Assembly (NCBI GenBank): GCA_947179325.1
Contig: CAMXAU010000003.1
Location: 62,001-126,000 of the forward strand
DNA from: an uncultured Bacteroidales bacterium
GTDB lineage: Bacteria; Bacteroidota; Bacteroidia; Bacteroidales; UBA932
Direction: 5' to 3'
Length of the DNA: 64,000 bases
Both the position numbers and the translations under genes were made by a program. Below, one piece after another: positions 7,591 through 15,834 of the stretch; positions within the stretch are counted from its first letter, which is position 1; each line of letters starts with the position of its first letter. The notes beneath the pieces were generated by a model. That model saw only the letters and a list, made by a program, of their open reading frames with translations, did no database searches and was not told the origin of the DNA.

Positions 7591-8418
7591 ATGATCAAGA
7601 TTGAAAACCTGGGATTCAGCTACGGGGAAAAACCTGTCCTGAAAAACATCACGATGACCCTTGAAGAGGGCAAGATCTATGGACTTCTCGGAGAAAACGG
7701 CGTCGGAAAGACGACGCTGCTGACACTTCTGTGCGGACTCAAGAATGTAAAGACAGGAAGCATAGATGTGGACGGTCATGTCCCGTACAAGAGAGAGCCG
7801 TCATTCCTGTCGGACCTGTACTACCTGAGCGACGAAGTGCCTGAGGTCAATATGAAGGCCACCGACTACGCAAAGAACTACGGCAAGTTCTGGGAGAAAT
7901 TCGAGATCTCAAAATTCCACGAGATAATGGGGATATTCGAAAATGACCCTGAACAGAAGATGAACAGGATGTCTTTCGGCCAGCTGAAGAAAACCTACAT
8001 CTCATTTGCACTTGCATGCAACTGCAAATACATATTCATGGACGAGCCGACAAACGGGCTGGACATTCCGTCCAAGGCACAGTTCAGAAAAGCTGTTACC
8101 AGATATACAAGCGAAGACTCTACACTGCTCATATCTACACACCAGGTACGTGACCTCGAGAACATAATCGACCCTATCATAATCCTTGACAGACAGGATG
8201 TGCTGCTGAATGCAAGCATAGCGGAGATTTCAGAGAAACTGTATTTCGACTACAGCAATGAAAGGAAAGACAGTGCGCTCTACAGCGAAATGATTCCGGG
8301 AGGCTCCATACAGGTCTATCCGAACACGTCATGCGAGGAGAGCAAGGTCAACATCGAGGCACTCTTCAACACGGTTCACCTGCACAAGGAACTTGTCAAG
8401 GGCATTTTCAGTAAATAA
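7591..8418 (+). CDS. ABC transporter ATP-binding protein
   Basis: A 275-residue ABC ATPase. Walker A is GENGVGKTT at residues 34-42, the signature is MSFGQLKK, Walker B is YIFMDEPTNGLD and the switch histidine is in STHQ. The start is taken at ATG 7591 because it gives the normal MIKIENLGFSYGE first strand; an in-frame ATG at 7528 would add 21 uncharacteristic residues. It is followed by two membrane proteins and a YtrA-type GntR regulator in one operon, an arrangement seen for multidrug or cell-envelope-stress exporters controlled by YtrA. The transported substrate is unknown. The signature reads SFGQ rather than SGGQ, common in this subgroup. Confidence 0.93.
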   Translation: MIKIENLGFSYGEKPVLKNITMTLEEGKIYGLLGENGVGKTTLLTLLCGLKNVKTGSIDVDGHVPYKREPSFLSDLYYLSDEVPEVNMKATDYAKNYGKFWEKFEISKFHEIMGIFENDPEQKMNRMSFGQLKKTYISFALACNCKYIFMDEPTNGLDIPSKAQFRKAVTRYTSEDSTLLISTHQVRDLENIIDPIIILDRQDVLLNASIAEISEKLYFDYSNERKDSALYSEMIPGGSIQVYPNTSCEESKVNIEALFNTVHLHKELVKGIFSK

Positions 8419-8427
8419 TGCACAGTC

Positions 8428-9147
8428 ATGGAAAACAGCTGTTTCGACATAGGGAGATTCCGTAGATATTTTGTCCACGACTTCCTCAGATGCATGAAGA
8501 AAGCAGGTCTGGCAACATTGCTGTGCGGGCTTGTACCGGCATTCACGCTGATCATGCTGGCATGGATATTCACCATGACCGGACTTCATGACTGGCATGC
8601 AGACCTTTTCATGAATGAAGCCATAGCTGCAATTGTGTCCGTCCTGTATTTCCTTATGGTCCCGATTGCATGCTATGGAGAATTGACAGACAGACGCAAA
8701 GGGGCACAGTACCTGATGCTGCCCGCATCACACATTGAAAAATGGACAGGCATGATACTGAACAGCATCATAATACTGCCTCTTGTCTTCTCCGCACTGT
8801 ACTTAGGCACTGATGCACTATGCTGCGCGCTGCTGCCGAAAAGATGTCACGCTACGCTTACAGATGCACAGGCCAACGGCCTTGCCGTGTTCTTTCTCCC
8901 CACGATGGTTTCCGCGGCAGGACTTGCAGGTGCACTGCTTTTCAAGAACAGGAAAGGAGCCAAGACATTCATCACATGCGCTGTTTCATTCATCGTGCTG
9001 TGCATGGCAGTTATTACAATCGCCAAGAAAGCAGATACCTGGCTCTGCATAGGAACAGAAACAGAGGCATGGTACATCTTCCAGGTGCTTTGCACCATCT
9101 GCCTCCTGGCATATACATATATTAAAACCAAGAAAATAGAGCTATAA
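8428..9147 (+). CDS. ABC-operon membrane protein 1
   Basis: A 239-residue integral membrane protein with about five to six hydrophobic segments. It carries LPASHIEKW near the middle followed by a hydrophobic helix and YLGTDAL. The same elements occur in the next gene (IPASTFEKF, YLGTDAL), so the two are paralogues. They are likely the membrane subunits of the ABC exporter whose ATPase is encoded just upstream (9-base gap). The stop codon overlaps the start of the next gene by one base (TAATG), which suggests balanced translation of the two. No family name beyond ABC-type permease-like is supported. Confidence 0.78.
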   Translation: MENSCFDIGRFRRYFVHDFLRCMKKAGLATLLCGLVPAFTLIMLAWIFTMTGLHDWHADLFMNEAIAAIVSVLYFLMVPIACYGELTDRRKGAQYLMLPASHIEKWTGMILNSIIILPLVFSALYLGTDALCCALLPKRCHATLTDAQANGLAVFFLPTMVSAAGLAGALLFKNRKGAKTFITCAVSFIVLCMAVITIAKKADTWLCIGTETEAWYIFQVLCTICLLAYTYIKTKKIEL

Positions 9148-9968
9148 TGAAAGATATATTCGACATAAAAAGATTCGGAAAATATTTCGCTTCCGACTTC
9201 ATGGCAAGCATATCCAGATACGGACTCAGCTTCCTGCTTATCAGCCTGATGGGACTTATAATATATGCAGGTACGGTAATAATGGGACTCCTGTTCAACG
9301 GCACATGGGGAGGTCCTTCTATATATTTCCGCACAGCGACATTTGCAATATGCATCGCGGTCCTGGTACTGACCATGCCGGCCAAGATATACGGACACAT
9401 TACGGAAAAGCGCGCCGGCAGCACTTGGCTGATGATTCCGGCCTCCACATTCGAGAAATTCCTGTCAATGATACTGATCTGCGGAATCGTTGTTCCGGCC
9501 ATGTTCACATGTGTATATCTCGGGACAGACGCATTGCTCTGCATCATGGACAAGACATGCGAGACAAGCATCTGCCACATAGGGAAAGAAATTGCCGGCT
9601 ACAGAAGCGAAATCCCTGAAGAAGTGATGTCCGCCGTAGGAGGACTCATGAATCCTCTCTCATATATAGACGACATGATCGGCAGCATCCTCATATTCCT
9701 GCTCGGAGCAATATGCTTCAAGAATGCAAAAGTAGTAAAGACCATCCTCTTCCTTATTGTCCTGTCAATGGCCCTAAGCATAATCGGGACGCCATTCATG
9801 TACAGCTATATGGAGACGCTGGCCAATAACCCGGCAATGACATTGGAAGAATTCTTCAGTGACAGCTGGCTCGGCAATCTGTCTCTCATAGACACCGTAA
9901 GCGACATAGCTGTAATTGTAATTGCTACATCCGGCATATTCTTCCGCCTAAAGACAATAAAACACTGA
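9147..9968 (+). CDS. ABC-operon membrane protein 2, paralogue of preceding gene
   Basis: A 273-residue integral membrane protein. It repeats the layout of the previous protein: an amphipathic N-terminus (FDIKRFGKYFASDFM versus FDIGRFRRYFVHDFL), two N-terminal membrane helices, the IPASTFEKF motif and YLGTDALLC. It differs by a longer extra-membrane loop (about residues 140-180). The two proteins probably pair as a heterodimeric membrane domain for the ATPase at 7591. The start ATG shares its A with the preceding stop codon. It ends 25 bases before the GntR-type gene. Confidence 0.78.
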   Translation: MKDIFDIKRFGKYFASDFMASISRYGLSFLLISLMGLIIYAGTVIMGLLFNGTWGGPSIYFRTATFAICIAVLVLTMPAKIYGHITEKRAGSTWLMIPASTFEKFLSMILICGIVVPAMFTCVYLGTDALLCIMDKTCETSICHIGKEIAGYRSEIPEEVMSAVGGLMNPLSYIDDMIGSILIFLLGAICFKNAKVVKTILFLIVLSMALSIIGTPFMYSYMETLANNPAMTLEEFFSDSWLGNLSLIDTVSDIAVIVIATSGIFFRLKTIKH

Positions 9969-9993
9969 GAGCAATCACAAACATATCACCATT

Positions 9994-10344
9994 ATGGAAT
10001 TCAATTCAAACAAAGCCATATACTTGCAGATCTGTGACGCGATATGCGAACAGATTCTAAGCGGCGGACTGCTGCCTGACGCACGCATCCAGTCAGTCCG
10101 GGAATACGGTGCAGACATCGGAGTCAATCCGAACACGGTAATGAGAAGCTACGAGAAGCTCACCGGCGAAGGAATAATATACAACAAGAGGGGCATCGGC
10201 TATTTCATAGCATCTGAAGCCAGGGAGATAATACTCGAACAGCAAAAGAGAAAGTTCATGGAAGATGAACTCCCGCAGATCCTGAGGAGGATGAAACTCC
10301 TTGGAATCGATGCCTCTGTCCTGTCTGGAAAAATTCCAGAATAA
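9994..10344 (+). CDS. GntR-family regulator, YtrA subfamily
   Basis: A 116-residue protein, the short length typical of the YtrA subfamily, which has a winged helix and only a small C-terminal dimerisation helix. The winged-helix contains SNKAIYLQICDAICEQILSG, SVREYGADIGVNPNTVMRSY and GIIYNKRGIGYF. It is the last gene of the ABC operon, and a TGTA-N12-TACA inverted repeat overlaps the operon's transcription start, so it probably represses its own operon until an inducer or envelope stress appears. The inducer is unknown. Confidence 0.92.
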   Translation: MEFNSNKAIYLQICDAICEQILSGGLLPDARIQSVREYGADIGVNPNTVMRSYEKLTGEGIIYNKRGIGYFIASEAREIILEQQKRKFMEDELPQILRRMKLLGIDASVLSGKIPE

Positions 10345-10607
10345 GACACAGGGCCGCCATTGCATTGAAAAGCCACACATATTTTACGAAGCAGTTCTCG
10401 ACAATGGCACATGATTTGCAAATAAACGACTTCGAAAAGTTAGTTTAGCATAAAATATTGAATTATTATAAAAGTCCGGCCTGTGAAGGTCGGGCTTTTG
10501 TGGTATCTGCCCGTCATGAATAAGATTTTACAGGTGAGATGCGGTTTACTAAAGCAAAGATACTCCGGCATTATGCAGAAACTGGTTTTCCCCACGCAGC
10601 CGCACCT
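10345..10607. other. Convergent intergenic region
   Basis: About 260 bases between the ends of the ytrA-type gene and the sigma factor. It holds one clear bidirectional terminator at 10470-10499. The remaining sequence is AT-rich; I see no open reading frame or RNA gene I can support in it. Confidence 0.6.
10470..10499. terminator. Bidirectional intrinsic terminator
   Basis: A 13-bp stem with two G-U pairs and a GTGA tetraloop: AAAAGTCCGGCCT pairs with AGGTCGGGCTTTT. The flanks give T-runs on both strands, so it can end the ABC operon rightward and the sigma factor gene leftward. Confidence 0.85.
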
Positions 10608-11192
10608 CTATTCGTGCAGCATCATGAACAGGAGCAATACTGGAAGATAGTCCTTGAGAGATATACGGAGAAGTTTCAGGCTCTGCTGGATACGGTAGTC
10701 GACAGTCTTTGGGGACACGTCAAGCATCTCAGCGATCTCACCGTATGTCTTTTTCTCGAAACGGTTCAGTACAAAGGCCTCACGATATGAATCAGGGAGT
10801 GACATGACGGCATCCCTTATCCTTTCCTCAAGTTCCTTGACTATGTAGAAATCCGGAGACTCGAACTGGCAATGCAGCCTCTTGTGGAGTTCATCGAATA
10901 CACGCCTCTCCACAACACCATGGCTTATATGCTTCAGGCACCGGTTGCGGGTTGCGGTAAAGAGGTAGCGCGACAGCGAATCCGAGATGTGGAGCCCGCC
11001 ATGGTTTTCCCAGAGCCAGACCATCAGCTCCTGGACAATATTCTCGCACATGTCATTGTCATGGACAAAGAAATTTGCGTATGCGCACAGAGAAGAATAA
11101 TACCGGGAGAACAGAAGTTCATACGCCGGCATGCTACCCTGCTTAAGCAATGTAAGCAGCAATGAATCTGGAGTGTTTTCTGTAAGACGCAT
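10608..11192 (-). CDS. ECF RNA polymerase sigma factor, FecI-like
   Basis: A 194-residue ECF sigma factor of the Bacteroidota FecI-like group. Region 2 spans about residues 20-90 (YELLFSRYYSSLCAYANFFV, then QELMVWLWENH). Region 4 spans about 125-180 (LPDSYREAFVLNRFEKKTYGEIAEMLDVSPKTVDYRI, a sigma HTH). It would direct polymerase to the PUL starting at 12471 when the anti-sigma factor is relieved. Unusually it is divergent from the FecR gene at 11306 instead of lying upstream of it in one operon. A TAAATTTG sequence (11204-11197) is too close to the start codon to be a confident promoter. Confidence 0.93.
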   Translation of the reverse strand: MRLTENTPDSLLLTLLKQGSMPAYELLFSRYYSSLCAYANFFVHDNDMCENIVQELMVWLWENHGGLHISDSLSRYLFTATRNRCLKHISHGVVERRVFDELHKRLHCQFESPDFYIVKELEERIRDAVMSLPDSYREAFVLNRFEKKTYGEIAEMLDVSPKTVDYRIQQSLKLLRISLKDYLPVLLLFMMLHE

Positions 11193-11305
11193 GCTGCAAA
11201 TTTATATAAATTATCATGTATTCTGCGCAAATCACAAAAAAATGTCATTTTTTGTTTAGGAGATTACGCCTCTCAAGGGTCTTATATGCAAAAAACGCTA
11301 AACCA

Positions 11306-12316
11306 ATGAACGAAGCACAGATAGAAAGCATGCTGATCCGCTATTACAACGGTGAGCTGAATGCCGGGGAAATAAAGGAAGTGGAGTCATGGATGAATGA
11401 ATCCGCATCCAACATGAAGATTGCGGAACAGATATACTATATATGCTTCGCATCAGATGCACTGCAGATGAAGAAAAGCATCGACACATCTGCAGCATTC
11501 AGGAAAGTGCGCCACAGGATTGCAGGCAGGAAGCTGCGGGAGTTTGCCGGCAGGATACAGAGAGTCGCGGCAATCCTCCTCATCCCGTTCATCGGGCTGA
11601 GCGCATGGCTCCTGGTCGACATGGCAAAGGATTTCAACTCCATGGTGGAGGTGCGCTCCACTGCAGGTATGGTCAGCTATATCACCCTGCCGGACAACTC
11701 CAGGGTATGGCTGAACTCAGACTCTTTCCTGCGCTATCCGTCAAGATTCGGCAAGGAACGGCGTGTAAAGCTGTATGGAGAAGGCTACTTTGAAGTTGCA
11801 AAGGACCAGAAGCATAAATTCATAGTAGAGGCAAAGTCTGCAGAAATAGTCGTACACGGGACAGAATTCAACGTAGAGGCATACGATGACGGATACATCA
11901 GGACCACACTCGTATCCGGCATCGTCGATGTGAACTATGACAATGAGCTTCACCACAGGAAGTCCCTCAGGCTGATGCCGTCACAGCAGGCCATCTATAA
12001 CACAGGCACAGGTGTCATGCATCTGTGCGAGAACAACGTACTGTGCAGCACATCATGGAAAGACGGCAAGATCATCCTTGACAACACCTCGCTGGAGGAT
12101 GCACTCAGGATGATAGGCAACAAATACAATGTGAAATTCATCATAAAGAACACTGACCACAGGCACTACAGGTTTACAGGAACATTCTCAAACCAGAATC
12201 TTGATGTAATCCTGCATTATTTCGGCATTTCATCGGACATAAGCTTCAGACAGCTTGACGAACGGCAGACAGGTCGCGACAGCTCTGCCGGAAGGACAGT
12301 CTATGAAGTCATATAG
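11306..12316 (+). CDS. FecR-type anti-sigma factor
   Basis: A 336-residue single-pass membrane protein. Residues 1-80 are the cytoplasmic anti-sigma domain (SMLIRYYNGELNAGEIKEVESW), residues about 87-106 the membrane helix, and the periplasmic part holds the FecR domain (ITLPDNSRVWLNSDSFLRYPSRF, GEGYFEVAKD) and a C-terminal STN-interacting domain (SLEDALRMIGNKYNVKF). The start is ATG 11306; upstream in-frame codons give an unlikely basic extension. It holds the sigma factor of 10608 inactive until the STN domain of the SusC-like receptor (12471) signals ligand uptake. The gene lies immediately upstream of that receptor. Confidence 0.93.
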   Translation: MNEAQIESMLIRYYNGELNAGEIKEVESWMNESASNMKIAEQIYYICFASDALQMKKSIDTSAAFRKVRHRIAGRKLREFAGRIQRVAAILLIPFIGLSAWLLVDMAKDFNSMVEVRSTAGMVSYITLPDNSRVWLNSDSFLRYPSRFGKERRVKLYGEGYFEVAKDQKHKFIVEAKSAEIVVHGTEFNVEAYDDGYIRTTLVSGIVDVNYDNELHHRKSLRLMPSQQAIYNTGTGVMHLCENNVLCSTSWKDGKIILDNTSLEDALRMIGNKYNVKFIIKNTDHRHYRFTGTFSNQNLDVILHYFGISSDISFRQLDERQTGRDSSAGRTVYEVI

Positions 12317-12379
12317 CGCACAGATATTAACACAAAAAACTCTAATAATGAAGTAACAGCTAAAACATTAAAACAGAAA

Positions 12380-12406
12380 TACGGGAAACTCGGCAAGTCT
12401 CCCGTA
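12380..12406 (+). promoter_or_regulatory. Leader stem-loop 1
   Basis: TACGGGA pairs with TCCCGTA (7 bp); after one mismatch, ACT pairs with AGT around a CGGCA loop. There is no T-run after it, so it is not a standard terminator. It could be an mRNA-stability or processing element between fecR and susC, or part of the operator region. Confidence 0.5.
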
Positions 12407-12421
12407 CATTAATCAGAAAAC

Positions 12422-12445
12422 GCGTGGCAATTCCCTACCCCACGC
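12422..12445 (+). promoter_or_regulatory. Leader stem-loop 2
   Basis: GCGTGG pairs exactly with CCACGC across a 12-base loop, ending 25 bases before the susC start codon. It would fold just upstream of the ribosome-binding area and may influence susC translation. Confidence 0.4.
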
Positions 12446-12470
12446 AGAATTCAACAATATTTTCAAATTT

Positions 12471-15400
12471 ATGAAAAAAAACTACCACAAAGAAATTTTT
12501 CTGTGGGCAGGCCGCCGTTTATCGGCAAGATATGTCACAATGCTGTGTCTGGCATTGACATTATCCGCCTTCCCGCTGTTCGCCCAGGAGGCGAAAATCA
12601 CACTACAGGTTGATGACCTTCCCGTCTCTGCTGTAATCAGGATGATCGAGCAGCAGAGCGGCTACACGTTCTTCTACAACAATGAAGTCAACGTAGACTC
12701 AAAAGTCACCATTTCCATGCAGGAAAAGGAACTTAAGCCGGCACTGAACCAGATTTTCAACGGCACCGGAATCACATGGTCAATTGACGACAAGCACGTA
12801 ATCCTCTCAAAGGGGCAGTCCCGCCAGGCAGACAGCAGGCAGGCAAGCAAATCCCTCGAAGGCTTGGTTGTGGACAGGTCCGGCGAACCTGTCATAGGTG
12901 CAGCGATAGTCGTCTCTGGCAATGCATCTCTATATGCAATATCAGACATCAACGGAAAATTCACATTCCCATGGAACAGCCAGATAGCGGATGCCACCCT
13001 TGAGGTCTCTTTCCTCGGATATGCGTCACAGAATGTTCCTGTGAACGGACGCCACTCCCTGGAGATTGTCCTGCTGGAGGACACACAGCTTCTTGAGACA
13101 TCCGTTGTCACTGCGCTCGGCATAAAGAAGTCAGAAAGGTCAGTCACATACAACGTGCAGACCATGGACGAGAACGTATTCAAGACTCGTGAGGCCAACC
13201 TCGTCAACAGCCTGCAGGGCAAGCTGGCCGGTGTGCAGATCAATACGACTGCAGCAGGTCCTGGAGCGGAGACCAAGGTAGTGATGCGCGGAGCAAAGTC
13301 ACTCGCAAACTCCAACACCGCCCTATATACCCTTGACGGCATCCCTCTCCCTACCCTGTCAATGACAAATCCTGGAGACAGCTACTCGATCTATGCCGGA
13401 AGCGCAATCTCAGGAGACGGTATCTCAAACTTCAACCCGGACGACATCGCCAACATGTCCGCCCTTGTAGGACCGTCAGCATCGGCACTTTACGGATACA
13501 AGGCACAGAACGGTATCCTCATGCTCACGACCCGCTCGGCAGAGGAAGGCGTGCATGTAAGCTACAGCACCAACACCACATTCTCTGATCCTCTGATGCT
13601 GCCGCAGCTCCAGAGCACATATGGTGCAAAGACCGGTGTCTACGCATCATGGGGCAACAGGCTCCTGACACCGCAGACATGGTCAGTCAAGGATTTCTTC
13701 CAGACAGGATACAACACCCAGCATACTGTAAGCCTTGGCATCGGCCGCAAGGACAGCCATACATATATCTCTGCCGGATTCAACGACGCCCAGGGAATCA
13801 TACCGAACAATGACTACAGGAGATACAATGTCACTGCAAACCATTCAGAGGACTTCCTGAACGACAAGCTGCATGTCAGCATTCTTGCCATGTACATGAA
13901 TGTCAGCGAGCAGAACATGCTCAACGGCGGACAGTACTACAACCCGATCATTCCTCTGTACCTGATGTCCCCTGGCGATGACCTTGACAAATATTCAGTG
14001 TACGAGCGCTATGACGCCTCCAGGAACTTCCCTGTACAGTACTGGTCATGGGGAAGCCTCGACCTCCAGGCACAGAACCCGTTCTGGATTGTGAACCGCA
14101 ACATGTTCAACACAAAGAAGAACCGCTACCTTGTCGGAGGTTCCCTCAAATACGACATCACAAGCTGGATGGACATCTCTGGACGTGCCCGCATGGACTA
14201 CAACAACACGCTGATGGAGCAGAAGAACTACGCCTCCACAAGCGGTCTGTACGCAGGAAACAAGGGACGTTACTTCAATGACCAGAGCACCACGATGCAG
14301 ATATATGCGGACCTGCTCCTCAACATCCACAAGACATTCGGCGACAACCTAATACAGTTCAATGCCAACATAGGAGCGTCAATCGAGGACTACAACTACA
14401 GGCAGACATATCTTGCAGGAGACCTTCTCGGAGTCCCGAACCTGTTCACACTCACCAACATGAATACAGACAAAGGTTTCTACAAGAACACCTACAGGGA
14501 CCAGACACAGTCTGTTTTCGCGACTGCGCAGGTCGGCTACAGGAACATGGTATTCCTTGACGCAACAGTAAGGGGCGACTGGAACACACAGCTTGTAAAC
14601 ACTAAGTCACTGCCTCTATGGTATCCGTCAGTCGGTCTTTCCGCAATCCTGACAGATATATTCAACATCCAGTCAAACTGGTTCACATACGCGAAGATAC
14701 GCGGTTCATATGCTGAGGTGGGAAGCCCTATCATGCGCTTCCTCTCAATGCCGACATATCCTGTCACAAACGGTTCACCTGCCGAGAGCACATACGGTGT
14801 TTCTGATGACTTCAGGCCAGAGAGGACAAGGTCATTCGAGGCCGGAGCCGACATACGCCTCTGGGGTGGGAAGCTTAACCTGAGCGCGACATACTATCAT
14901 TCAATGACTTTCAACCAGGTGTTTACACCTGAGCTTCCAGCATCTTTCCGCTACAGCACATTCTACGTCAATTCAGGACGCGTGGACAACAAGGGTATCG
15001 AGCTTTCATTAGAGCTGAGGCAGAACCTCGGTCCGGTGGAATGGACATCCAACCTTATATATTCAAGGAACAAGAACAAGATTGTAGACATGCTTGACGC
15101 TACAATCAACGGCACTCAGTTCCAGAGCGACCAGCTTTCCGTGGGAGGCACAACCGGTGTACAGATGTGGCTCACAAAAGGACGCAGCATAGGAGACCTC
15201 TACGTGCGCGGCCTGAAGACCGACGAGCACGGATACATATGGGTATCGCCTACCTCATCTACAGTTGTCCCTGCCGCTGTTGACGGTGGAATCGAATCAC
15301 TCATATATGCCGGCAACATCAATCCGAGCTGGACAGGTTCATGGAGAAATGACTTCAGCTGGAAAGGCCTGTCCCTCGGCATCATGTTCACAGCACGCGT

Positions 15401-15824
15401 TGGCGGTGTAGGAGTATCCCTAACAGAAGCAACGCTTGACTCATTCGGAATGTCACAGCGTACAGCTGACGCGCGCGACAACGGAGGCGCACTCGTCAAC
15501 GGCCAGCGCATCCCGGCACAGCAGTACTACGAGACAATCGGAGGAAACGGGACCAGCGCACTCGGTGCATACTATACATATTCAATGACCAACATCAGGC
15601 TTGGTGAGCTGTCGCTAGGATACGACATCCCTGTAGAGAAATGGCAGAATGTCATCAAGAAGCTGAACGTATCTTTCGTAGGACGCAACCTTGCACTCCT
15701 CTATTGCAAGGCTCCTTTTGACCCTGAGGTCGCATCCGGTGCCGGAAACTACTCGCAGGGAATCGACTACTTCATGCTGCCATCCACCAGGAATCTCGGA
15801 TTCTCTGTAAAAGTTACTTTCTAA
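12471..15824 (+). CDS. SusC-like TonB-dependent receptor with STN signalling domain
   Basis: An 1117-residue outer-membrane transporter. After a signal peptide ending near Ala38-Gln39, residues about 43-115 form an STN domain (secretin/TonB N-terminal, VDDLPVSAVIRMIEQQSGYT), which contacts FecR. Then comes a carboxypeptidase-D-like extension (about 129-205; LEGLVVDRSGEPVIGAAIVV), the plug (NLVNSLQGKLAGVQI, VMRGAKSLANSNTALYTLDG) and a C-terminal 22-strand barrel ending in F. It imports oligosaccharides captured by its SusD partner, using TonB energy, and reports occupancy to the anti-sigma factor. It is the first structural gene of PUL 1, followed by susD after 10 bases. Confidence 0.96.
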   Translation: MKKNYHKEIFLWAGRRLSARYVTMLCLALTLSAFPLFAQEAKITLQVDDLPVSAVIRMIEQQSGYTFFYNNEVNVDSKVTISMQEKELKPALNQIFNGTGITWSIDDKHVILSKGQSRQADSRQASKSLEGLVVDRSGEPVIGAAIVVSGNASLYAISDINGKFTFPWNSQIADATLEVSFLGYASQNVPVNGRHSLEIVLLEDTQLLETSVVTALGIKKSERSVTYNVQTMDENVFKTREANLVNSLQGKLAGVQINTTAAGPGAETKVVMRGAKSLANSNTALYTLDGIPLPTLSMTNPGDSYSIYAGSAISGDGISNFNPDDIANMSALVGPSASALYGYKAQNGILMLTTRSAEEGVHVSYSTNTTFSDPLMLPQLQSTYGAKTGVYASWGNRLLTPQTWSVKDFFQTGYNTQHTVSLGIGRKDSHTYISAGFNDAQGIIPNNDYRRYNVTANHSEDFLNDKLHVSILAMYMNVSEQNMLNGGQYYNPIIPLYLMSPGDDLDKYSVYERYDASRNFPVQYWSWGSLDLQAQNPFWIVNRNMFNTKKNRYLVGGSLKYDITSWMDISGRARMDYNNTLMEQKNYASTSGLYAGNKGRYFNDQSTTMQIYADLLLNIHKTFGDNLIQFNANIGASIEDYNYRQTYLAGDLLGVPNLFTLTNMNTDKGFYKNTYRDQTQSVFATAQVGYRNMVFLDATVRGDWNTQLVNTKSLPLWYPSVGLSAILTDIFNIQSNWFTYAKIRGSYAEVGSPIMRFLSMPTYPVTNGSPAESTYGVSDDFRPERTRSFEAGADIRLWGGKLNLSATYYHSMTFNQVFTPELPASFRYSTFYVNSGRVDNKGIELSLELRQNLGPVEWTSNLIYSRNKNKIVDMLDATINGTQFQSDQLSVGGTTGVQMWLTKGRSIGDLYVRGLKTDEHGYIWVSPTSSTVVPAAVDGGIESLIYAGNINPSWTGSWRNDFSWKGLSLGIMFTARVGGVGVSLTEATLDSFGMSQRTADARDNGGALVNGQRIPAQQYYETIGGNGTSALGAYYTYSMTNIRLGELSLGYDIPVEKWQNVIKKLNVSFVGRNLALLYCKAPFDPEVASGAGNYSQGIDYFMLPSTRNLGFSVKVTF

Positions 15825-15834
15825 TTGACGAGTT

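Larger units (their letters stand above)
12317..12470 (+). other. Leader of PUL 1 receptor gene
   Basis: This 154-base region between fecR and susC contains no TTTG on the plus strand, hence no TAnnTTTG vegetative promoter, consistent with use of the FecI-like sigma factor or read-through from fecR. It contains two stem-loops annotated separately. Confidence 0.5.

Noticed and set aside
10539..10790. 83-codon rightward frame across the end of the sigma factor
   Set aside because: It overlaps the antisense strand of a clear ECF sigma factor and has no recognisable protein features; judged a shadow.
11197..11231. Promoter for the sigma factor (TAAATTTG with TTTG 23 bases upstream)
   Set aside because: Transcription would begin almost at the start codon and the spacer is too long; not supported enough to list.
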